Source: Xylogone sp. PMI_703 (taxonomy: Eukaryota > Ascomycota > Leotiomycetes). Taken from it: a stretch of DNA of 64,000 bases. The notes under the pieces are model-generated. The model did not search any database. It was given only the letters and a program-made list of their open reading frames with translations, and was not told the DNA's origin. Both the position numbers and the translations under genes were made by a program. Below, in pieces: positions 55,833 through 64,000 of the stretch. Each line of letters begins with the position of its first letter. Position 1 is the first letter of the stretch. The stretch is taken from the NCBI GenBank assembly GCA_021399445.1, contig JAJTUQ010000002.1:7192001-7256000 (forward strand). The letters run 5' to 3'.

Positions 55833-58436
55833 CTACACTCCCGAATCATCCTGAAACTCGTCCGGATGGTGATAATCCCAATGATTCATTGGATTGTTGA
55901 ACCAGTCATCCCAGTTCTTGCACCGCTGCTGGATGGCAGGCATGTCTTTTTCCAGGGTGGCTGGGATCAGATGTTTGTTCTCAATGATCTGCATGGCAAG
56001 ACCGGAAGACGCATGGAAAGCGATGTGGCAGTGGAAGATCCAGGCTCCTGGGAATTGGCATCAGCATCAGCATCAGAGGGTTGGAGATCAGGGCGACGTT
56101 ACGACGTACCTGGGTTATCCGCCTTGAACGCGATGATGACAAACCCACCGGCGGGAAGCATGATGACGTCCCGCCGCGCTGGATTGTCACAGTTGATGTA
56201 TGGGTTCCGACAGTTCAGCTTGTCCGGCAGAAATTGGCGGCGGAAGCCCGTCCGCGGATGGTGCGCATCGAAATCGTCGTACCAGGGGTATTCGGACTGG
56301 TACAGGATGGCGAAGTCGTGCCCGTGCAGGTGCATCGGATGGGCGGCCGGGAAGAACTGCCGGTCGCGGCCGCCGCCGAGCGGGAGCGCGGACGCCGTGA
56401 GCACCATCCAGATCCACTGGTCCTCGACGTCTTCCCCGTAGGTGACGATGTCAAGGTAAGGGCGGGTTTCAATGAAGTTGTCGATGCTGTCCAGATTGAG
56501 CAGCGTAGGCTCGCTGAAGTTGATGCGAAAGGGGTCGGTGTGGACGGTCCAACGGAGCTGGAGGCACATCATTAGCTGGGCGTTGGTGTTGTGTTTGGCT
56601 GATTAGTTGAAGACTGAAGTAGGCTTCGAGGGAAACGTACACGCGGGTCCCCAGGCCTGTAGGGTTCACCCGAAGAATTCTGCATGGCCACTTCGAAGAT
56701 GTACTTTCTGTTGTCCGGAAGGCTATCGTAATCGATCCTGGGGTCTGCGCCAGTCAGTACTGTATATTTCTACCTCAGGTCTCGGGACAAGAGCCCGGGG
56801 TTGTCCATACCGATATTGACTGGATCCTTGACATACCAGCCCATCCAGGGGATTAACTTTTTGTGATCCTCGTCGCCGCAGTGAAGATCATCTGGCACAT
56901 CTGGCTCGGATAGTGAGGAGACGTTGCGCTGCATGTTGCGATCGTAGCGGATGATTCCACTCTGCTCGTCCGGGCCGTACGCGAATTTGTTGCATTTGCG
57001 GGCGGGAGTGGTCCGCATCCAGTAGTTGCCATCTCGTTCTTTGTCCCACGGGTCGCTTTTCCCTTCGACGATGATGTGGTACCGCTGGCCTAGGACGATG
57101 AGCGTGCACAAGATTCTTCAGGGAGACACACCTACCGATGCCAATCTTGAGGCTTCCTGTCACGTAAGGCTTGATGGGTACAAAGTCCATTTCGATAATA
57201 GTGAAAAGGTGGTTATCAATAGAAAACACGAAGATGGTATCCACGGACGTGTTGATCAGAATCAGCTTGTGCTTTTTGCCAGGTGTAAAGTAAAGCTGGT
57301 ATTTGTCGTCAACGGTGCTTCCAGGCCCGAATTGGCCGGTGCCATTTAACAAAATATTCGTCATTTGAGGAGCATTGCCAGTCTTGAGCTCGGAAGGCCA
57401 GTCCTCAAACACGCTTCGGTGATTCCAATCGGTCATGAGGATTGGTCTGAAGGATTGATCCGTATCGTAGTTGGCTGTAGACGGGCCGTAGATGGTAATC
57501 GGGCCCAGAAGACCATCGCCATATTGCAGGCCGTAGTGGCTGTGATACCAAGCAGACCCGTACTGCATGGCCCTGAAGCGGTATGTGTAAGTGTCGCCAG
57601 GAGCTATTGGGCACTCCGTCACACCGTTGACGCCGTCCTGATGGCCGGTGCCCAGTTGACGGAAGCCGTGCCAATGTATAGAGGTTCCGTTCCAGCGAAG
57701 GCCATTCCGTACAGTGACTTCTGGAGACGAGTGAGCGATAACCTGTAGATAATTATCTAGTGGGGAAATCTTGCGTACCAATCCAGTCACCCCAGCAAGC
57801 CTCTGGAGTCGGAGTTAGCTATGAATCGAAACTTGGAGGCTGTGCTTACCGATCCATGGGCCAGGGTAGGTTCTATTAAAAACCTTGCCGTGCTCCATGA
57901 CTACCTTATCTGGCGATATTGGCTCTTCTCCGACCTCTAAGTAGAACTGCAGATCTGTTAGTTGACCCAGGGTCACTCGGTATCCATGGGTCTATACTGA
58001 CCTTTCTAGTGATCCCAACAGGAATCTTGTCTATATTTTCGTAGTCCGTCGTGATGTCGATGATCTTATTTTGATTCCTACCTTTCTTGACCAACCAGCA
58101 ATTGCGGCTGTGAGGTCCGTGGCAGCTCCTGTACCCTTTCATTTTGGGGTACGTACAGGCAAGGCCCTTGGGCCCTTCCTGATCGTTCCTTGATATTGGT
58201 ATGATTGGAGTATCATCCTCAAGGACGTATACTTTACCATCATCAACAGCATGATCCCAATTTACAACCTTGACCTCCGCAGGTTCCACTTGAGGGTGAA
58301 AGATTCGGTCACTAGCATCCTTACTGATCGGCTGAAGCGGTGGTTGCAAGGAGGGTTGGTCGTTAATATTCGTTGCTTGAAATGTCAGAACGTCAAGATA
58401 ATAGACAATTGTTGTCCAGACTGAATTGAGCTTCAT
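55833..58436 (-). CDS. Ascomycete-type laccase (multicopper oxidase)
   Basis: A secreted copper oxidase of roughly 600 aa with about seven introns. Resolved introns are 57947-58001, 57803-57849, 57721-57778, 57090-57135 and 56048-56109; two more lie near 56738-56788 and 56595-56665, with exact ends unsure. One exon is only 24 nt (57779-57802) and completes ACWGDWIEVTVRN. Start is the ATG at 58436 (MKLNSVWTTIVYYLDVL), a probable signal peptide. Ascomycete laccase features are CHGPHSRNCW; copper motifs SIHWHGFRQ, WYHSHYG, HPMHLHGHDF and FHCHIAFHASSGLAM; and a C-terminal DSGV, the kind of C-terminal plug known from asco-laccases. It oxidises phenols; a role in pigment or lignin-like substrates is open. 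Confidence 0.9.
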
Positions 58437-58795
58437 GATTTCCGCAAATCCTAAAGTCGCGAAGAAGTCCAAGTTTGCATTCCGGCTTTTGGAGCGAAAA
58501 CTTCAGAGCCCCAGCCTTGTCTCCAGTTATAGGATTAGTCACTTCTCCTCATTTCAGTTCCATTGGGAACCGCTAGCTGGCGAATCCAGCCAATGATCAT
58601 AATCGAGCTTCTCATGCATGTTGGCTCAGCTGCTCAGCTGTCTCAGTCGCAGTATGCAGGAGTATGTTATAAGAGAAGGCCCGAAAAGGAGAAACCCGAT
58701 CAATCTTTTGAGTGGAATTTCCAACTTTTCCAACGAAGTTAATATAATAAGCCAGCCACAGTAAAGATCGATGAAAAGGGATCTAGCAAATAATA
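58437..58795. promoter_or_regulatory. Laccase upstream region
   Basis: The first 360 bp upstream of the laccase start and left of the MITE-like element. No further motif is assigned. Confidence 0.3.
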
Positions 58796-59162
58796 TACGG
58801 TATAAACTCTCCGTAACGATATTCGATATAACGATCTCCTCAATATAGCGATAAATTTTCGTGTACCGATTGAATTTACATACAAAATTCGATATCTGTA
58901 ATATCGTTAGAATTTGGTCAAATATCGTTATATCGAGTGCTCATAACTTCAAATATTGCATAAAACACTGTATAAGATAAACACAATTCATGAATAAGGA
59001 GCATAAGTATGATAATTTTGCGAGATTACAGATAGAATGTGAACTACTAACCAGATTAGGATGAAAATGCAGCTTATGTAATATTCAATATAACGGTAAA
59101 CTCGATTTAACGATATATTTTGGTTGCACGGATTACATCGTTATATCGAGGTCGTACTGCAC
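58796..59162. mobile_element. Degenerate MITE with pogo/Fot1-like ends
   Basis: An AT-rich, non-coding element of about 365 bp. The right end, read inward on the minus strand, is CAGTACGACCTCGATATAACG, the kind of end found in Fot1/pogo-type Tc1-mariner elements. The left end has GGTATAAACTCTCCGTAACG followed by a related GATATAACGAT. The motif ATCGTTATATCGAG occurs twice (58924, 59138), with variants at 58900 and 59106. No transposase frame lies inside, so it is a miniature derivative or a deleted copy. Exact ends and the TA target duplication are not certain. Confidence 0.55.
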
Positions 59163-59910
59163 ATTGGCGGCAGCTTGTTTGGAGCTTTCGTGTTTCATAT
59201 CAATAAGAGCTTCACTTCATCTGAGCGCTAATATGCAGATATGAGTGACATGACATCAAGCAGGGTCAAAAACTTCCTTGATCTACATCAGGTCTAAGTT
59301 AAAGGCATCTCCAGCTCATGCACCTAGTGTCCATGTGGCGGGCTGAACCCCAGCTATGGTAGCAGCTGCCATCCTCATCCACAGAGGGGAACCCATCTTA
59401 ACCCTGGTCATTTTCCATTGAATATATAAACCTTTCAAAAAGATGAGTTCTGGTGTAACTTCAAAATTGGTTCGCCTCGAAAAGAGGTGGTGGACGGTTG
59501 TGTTACTTTCTTATTCCCAATAGCCGGCTGAGATTTTCCACCAATCCGTCATATCGATATTCAGCATCCATCCACATGAACTCTCAAGCACGCGTGGGTC
59601 GAATATTATTTCAAGTTTGCTGCGTAAGGTGTGCCTGGTGAGCTGATGAGACTCTAGCCGCCTGGGGGTTGATTGTAACCAAAACAATCTGTACAGTGTT
59701 CGAGCAGGTCAGCGAGCCATTTCCTTCAAATTCAAATCTTGCCCCCTTGCTGTCGAGAGGACTTGCTCTATGGCTCTTAGTGTCGAAACGACTTTGTGAT
59801 TTCATTTGGAACATTTCGATATAACCATGGGCCAAGTATTTGCCTCCTTTGATAAGTTTGCTATCTCTTAACTCAGCACTCACTCCTTGAAGGCGATACT
59901 GGCACTGAAG
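59163..59910. other. Intergenic, promoter of the ankyrin gene
   Basis: 748 bp with no clear gene. An ATG at 59827 with a GTATTT donor and an AG at 59892 could provide a three-codon first exon (MGQ) for the ankyrin gene. Confidence 0.35.
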
Positions 59911-60660
59911 ATGCAGGACGATTTCCCCCCACCTCCGCCCAATGCAACAGGTCCTCCTCCTCCTGATTATGGTCAAGCAGGAGAAGACAAGAACAAACGC
60001 AACCCCCCGGGCGGATATCTCGGTGATGACAATGATCCTGGAGACTTTATCGGAGGCGAGGGTCCTCCTGTTGCGCCAGTGGAGCCGGATCCGGCTGAGC
60101 CAAACTACTCTGTGAGTCTTCCTTGCAGTCAACCCGTCAAGAATTCTACAAACAGCTTTGCCTCAAAGAGTTGGTGGTAACAAGTTCTCCAGGCCGATAA
60201 GTGGGACTACATCCACTACGCCGCAAGTCGTGCCGACAAAAACCCCTCTGAAATGAGGTCGCGAATCCGAGGAGGGAATATCAATGCTCACACGTCGGAA
60301 ACGCGGTATACGCCTCTACATATCGCTGTAAAGTTTGGCCAATCTGAGGCAGTACGTCAGCTTATTGCCGCGGGAGCCAATATCGATAGTGAAGACGTCC
60401 TTGGACAGACCCCTCTAGGTCTAGCTTGTTGCTACGAGATTGGAACCGGGATTCCAAGACAGTTGCTTGATGCGGGAGCAGACAAGGAGCATGTGGACAA
60501 GTATTCCTGGGAGCCCATCTTTTGGGCTGCTTCTAAGGGATACTACGATGTCGTCAAGCTGCTGGTTGATCGAGGTGCCAGGAAAAATGATAAAGACAAG
60601 AGGGGTGAAAGACCTCTTAATGTTGCGTCTGATCAACGGATTCGAAACCTTCTCAATTAA
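59911..60660 (+). CDS. Proline-rich ankyrin-repeat protein
   Basis: Two exons, 59911-60111 and 60193-60660, about 222 aa, with an 81-bp intron (GTGAGT...CCAG) joining EPNYS to ADKWDYIHYAA. The N-terminal 65 residues are low-complexity Pro/Gly/Asp (FPPPPPNATGPPPPDYG). Three to four ankyrin repeats follow: RYTPLHIAVKFGQSEAVRQLIAAGANIDSE, a degenerate one, EPIFWAASKGYYDVVKLLVDRGARKNDK and RPLNVASDQ. An alternative first exon at 59827-59835 (MGQ, a possible myristoylation start) is conceivable. The function is probably protein binding; no enzymatic domain is present. Confidence 0.75.
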
Positions 60661-61076
60661 GGCATAGGATATGCTAAGATGTTATTTAAAAAAAATTTCC
60701 ACGTACCTGGCAGGACTTACAAGGGTTATGCTTCAGTACCTAAGTATTCGTGCAAGGTTGGAGATTGGGTGCTGGCATATTTATATATGTTCAGCCCATA
60801 CACCGTATTGCCTCAACAGGAATAGGAGAGCCCCGTTATACGAGGCTATCCCAATCGTAGTCTATTAGTGTAATCCTCATTATAAATTGCACTGAAATTG
60901 CACTGTAGGATAGTTAATTCAATTAATTCTTTTCACTCAAATATAATTGGTCTTAAGTTCCGACAATCCCGTAAATATAATGGGAAGGAATAGCACATAT
61001 GGAGTTTGGAGTGAGGCAGTTCGGCCTCTAACTAGACAAATTGTTTTTTATACTCTATCTAGGTCCTCATCAAGTC
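60661..61076. terminator. Convergent 3' intergenic region
   Basis: 416 bp between the ankyrin gene and the serine hydrolase pseudogene. No frame of interest. Confidence 0.3.
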
Positions 61077-62811
61077 TCAGATCTTCACAAAATCTTCGCC
61101 TTCGAGTATTGCTGCATCAGAAACCCAGTTTAGAGCAATAATCCCCTTATCTCCTTCACTTTTGAAATGAATCGAGTAAAATGCAGGGCTGAAGACAATG
61201 AACCGCGCCCTCTTAATTTGTTCATTCCACGATGTGAACCAAGTGAAAGTATCGTCGTGGTGGTGATGCAGTTGATACTTCTGTGATTCGCGCTCCTGGA
61301 AGAGCATGTCGAGCCTGTTCCCGTTCTCTATCACCTTTATACACAAGGCGCCACCAAAGCCGGCGTATAAACCAACATAATCACCCAACGCCCGGTCAGG
61401 CCCCCCAACTTTCTTCCTTCCTCTACTTTTTGAGCGACTTCCTCATACTTCTGAAGTGCGCGATCGGCACTTGCAGAGGCGAGGTGAGCGTAATCATTGC
61501 GGACAGGGCTACCTAGTAAGGTCTCAATCAAGAGCTGCCCGATCCAGTCAGCAGCATCATTGAGGGCCATCGTATTGGTTAGAACCAAAACGGCGGTTTC
61601 AGTCTCGGGAAGCATCATGATGAATGAGGTTGCACCGACGAGGCTGCCCTGGTGCCACAGCGCCAGTCGAGAGTTGATGCCGTCTGCAAGTAGAGGCATT
61701 GCCTCCACCAAGCCTGGATTGACCCCTATATCGCCCACAGTTGTAGGCAACTGACTTCTGGCCCATCCAGCAGCATAGCTCTTCTCTCGAAATATCGGTA
61801 TTTCCATGATTTGGAGTGGCGTGAAGAGCCACGAGATATCATCGAACCGTGCACTTGTGTCTTTAATCCCAAAGCTTTCTTTTCTTGCCTCTGTCTGGTA
61901 ACGTCATGATCTCATCAGGGCCGTATAGTATTTTGTCAAGTCGTTAGCAGTGCTCAGCAAGCCCCCTGCTGAACCCATTGCTACACTAGCACTGCTAGCC
62001 GGGAGTGGCACATTGTAAGGCTCGCGATTGTCCAGAGTACTGTATGCCAGGGACGAGTTGTCAGGCAAGCCATTGTCTTTCGTTACAATACTACGGGACA
62101 TACCGAGAGGGTCTAGAATGTTCTCTTTAAGGTAGTCGTGATACGGTTGGCCCGTTAGCTTGGTAATGATGTCTCCAAGTAACGCATAGCAGATGTTATT
62201 GTACACGAACTGTGACCGTAGACTTGCCTGGGATCAGAGGTTACTGAAAACCGTCAATGTCTGATCTCTGTTCAACAGGAGCTCGCCGTCAGAGCCCAAC
62301 CAGGTAATATCAGCTTTCTGACGACCAGTTCGGTGGCCCAAGAGATCTGCAACAGTCGCTGATGTAGCAACAGCTGGATCTCGACTTTTGATGTCCGGTA
62401 GGAGCTCCTTAATCAGGTCATCAGGTTTTAGCTTTCCTTGAGCTCTTAGCTGAGATATGCAAGTTCCGGTAAAGCTCTTGGTCAGTGACGCGTTGTGGAA
62501 AATTGTGTCTGAGGTTACGGGCTCTTTTTTGACAAGGTCACGGTAACCCATATTGTCTTGATAGATGGTCTCACCATGGTCAATTACGGAGATTGATAGG
62601 CCAGCAACACCTGATATTGTGCATATCTTCTGAATATCTGCTCGTGTAGCCTTGAGCGCCCCCACTAGGTTAGCCTGATGGTTATTGGTGGGTGGTCTAT
62701 TGTGTTAGTGTTGCAGTCTTGCAGGCCAGGCTAGTGACTTACATTGATTTTGGTGGTTTCGAAGAACCCCAACACATCAGGTTCCAGAAAGCCATGGTTT
62801 CAGTAAGCTCC
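61077..62811 (-). pseudogene. Broken beta-lactamase/penicillin-binding-like serine hydrolase
   Basis: On the minus strand the DNA reads as a class C beta-lactamase-family protein of about 540 residues: SxxK as NASLTKSF (Ser of the nucleophile and Lys present), YNN as FVYNNICYALLG, and LWHQGSLVGATSF. It is interrupted by an in-frame TGA at 62234-62236 (after VFSNL), a second in-frame TGA at 61904-61906 (after ALMRS) and a one-base frame change near 61395, where GLTGR continues in another frame as LGDYVGLYAG. A 5' intron at 62675-62752 is likely, but the upstream exon has no ATG in frame. The two stops are single substitutions and do not fit the CpA-to-TpA preference of RIP, so neutral decay is more likely. 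Confidence 0.8.
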
Positions 62812-63441
62812 AAGTCTTAGGAAACAAAAATACAGCACTAAGCTGTAGGTAGAAGGTAGAAGAAGAGGTGAGTCGATTTTATCACTGTGAGCTTAGCTAG
62901 TTCGTGCCATTCACAGTGCGGACGACCACGAAAGGTAGATTCACTTCGACTGCGGAACACGTGCTTCTGGAGCGTAGCGGTTGGGATAGGCTGTGTTAGA
63001 TTGTCGATGCGTGTGGGATATCTTGCACAGCTAAGCATTGTTGACTCGATATTTTATAATATCAGGTTGGATTTGAATTGGATGTTAATAAGGGAGACCC
63101 GATTCAGACTCCGTAACAAAGAAAGTGGGTAAGTCGTAAGATTGGTCACTATGCGAACGTACACATTAGGTTTAGACGCCTTGCCGCCCAAGGCTGACAA
63201 GAACGTGTTTTTTGTGAGTTTCTTCATCTGAACCTATCGATATTGTCAACGCATTAGGATGAGAATCTGTTCTTGCTCTCCCACTATGCTAAGATCAAGC
63301 TTGAGGTGTAAGACTCTCTGGAACAACGGAGTCTGGCACCATCAACAGCAAGGCAATTGCCGCGCAATGGGCGTCATAGCAATGCCGGTCTTTCGAAAGC
63401 AGAAGGAGGACGGTTGTGGTAAGCCGACGACTTCTCTTCAG
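62812..63441. other. Intergenic, possible unresolved first exons
   Basis: 630 bp. A spliced pair of frames, MRTYTLGLDALPPKADKNVFF (63151) and, after 63257, DENLFLLSHYAKIKLE, gives protein-like sequence of no known family, but it does not join in frame to the kinase-like gene to the right. Confidence 0.25.
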
Positions 63442-64000
63442 TAATTGTGGCTCAGCATCTGCCATAGAGGAAGAAATTTTAGAAGAAGAGCTCTATCGAT
63501 ACACTCGATATCGATGGCTGTGAGATACCAGTTATTTCCTTTCCAGAAAAAATAGACTTAACACGGGCTAGGTGTAACGAGACTGAAAACCTTATGATGC
63601 GCTATCGCAAGTTTAAAATCCCTGCTTTGATAGATGTTGCTATCAAGGTTGCTGGTGGTGGAGCTCGATCCTGTTAGATCATGTTTTCCTTATGCCCAGC
63701 GATGCTTGATCCCACTGCGTGGAATTTTAGAATTAAATCTAATATGTGCGTGAGCAAAGGTATTAAGCTGTCGAAATGTACTGAAGGTCAATACAACAAA
63801 GCATTTCTCATGACCATGGATAATGGAGCAGAGGTTATAGCAAAGATCCCTAATCCTAACGCTGGTCCCTCGTTCTACACGACTGCTTCTGAGGTTGCTA
63901 CCCGACATTTCGTATGAAACCTGTTATCCTGGTGCTAGTGATAAATGCTCTGACAAGTTTCAGCTACGTGAGCTCTTGAAATTGCCTATTCCACGTATAT
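63442..64000 (+). CDS. 5' part of an APH/AIM9-like phosphotransferase-fold gene
   Basis: Partial gene cut by the window end. Exons resolved are about 63442-63519, 63572-63672, 63760-63911 and 63964 onward; introns of 52, 87 and 52 bp. Spliced, it reads LYRYTRYRWL/CNETENLMMRYRKFKIPALIDVAIKV, then CIKLSKCTEGQYNKAFLMTM and AKIPNPNAGPSFYTTASEVATRHF/LRELLKLPIPRI. This is the N-lobe of the aminoglycoside-phosphotransferase-like family seen in yeast AIM9 and its many fungal paralogues, with the glycine-loop region (EGQYNKAF) and the ATP lysine (AKIPNP). The upstream exon and start codon are not found. The catalytic loop lies outside the window, so activity cannot be judged. Confidence 0.78.

Noticed and set aside
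56060..56080. CATCAG tandem repeat as a functional repeat
   Set aside because: Three copies only, inside a laccase intron (56048-56109); best seen as a microsatellite.
61904..62236. The two TGA codons in the serine hydrolase as intron-borne or RIP-made
   Set aside because: Candidate introns around them would be under 30 nt, and the changes implied do not follow the CpA to TpA pattern.
1..64000. CRISPR array, IS element, bacterial operon or ribosome binding sites
   Set aside because: The sequence is eukaryotic with spliceosomal introns; no such structure was seen.

Overview
The window is a piece of nuclear DNA from a filamentous ascomycete (Pezizomycotina). The evidence is short GT-AG introns of about 45-95 bp in most genes, four Zn2Cys6 transcription factors in 25 kb, a reductive iron uptake pair of fungal type, an ascomycete-type laccase with a C-terminal DSGV, and a patatin/NB-ARC/TPR protein. 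An affinity to Eurotiales is possible but cannot be fixed from the sequence alone. Gene structures were worked out by hand from splice signals, reading-frame phase and family conservation. No similarity search was run.

Region 1 (1-27.1 kb) looks like a catabolic or modifying gene cluster. It holds two short-chain dehydrogenases, a SAM methyltransferase, a cyclohexanone-monooxygenase-like Baeyer-Villiger enzyme, a sugar-type MFS transporter, an acyl-CoA ligase of the 4-coumarate:CoA ligase type, an FAD amino-acid-oxidase-fold enzyme and an aromatic-hydroxylase-type FAD monooxygenase, interleaved with four Zn2Cys6 regulators. The Baeyer-Villiger enzyme (ending SRL) and the CoA ligase (ending ARL) both carry PTS1-like tails, so part of the pathway may run in peroxisomes. 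There is no PKS, NRPS or terpene synthase in the window.

Region 2 (29.1-36.7 kb) is iron uptake: a divergent FTR1 permease / FET3 ferroxidase pair with two SreA-type GATA sites (ATCWGATAA) between them. Four further copies of the same motif lie beyond fet3, three of them within 107 bp, in DNA with no recognisable gene.

Region 3 (36.7-40.0 kb) has a proteasome beta-5 subunit with unusual pocket residues and an awkward first splice junction, and the ribosome-rescue factor Dom34/Pelota.

Region 4 (41.8-64 kb) is accessory in character. It contains a tiny secreted protein with 12 cysteines split over five mini-exons, a 2EXR-like protein, an F-box/ankyrin protein, a metallo-beta-lactamase-fold hydrolase, a PP2C phosphatase of the pyruvate dehydrogenase phosphatase type, an NLR-like patatin/NB-ARC/TPR protein with a probable GC-AG intron, a laccase, a degenerate pogo/Fot1-like MITE, a proline-rich ankyrin protein, a broken beta-lactamase-like serine hydrolase pseudogene, and the 5' part of an APH/AIM9-like kinase-fold gene cut by the window end.
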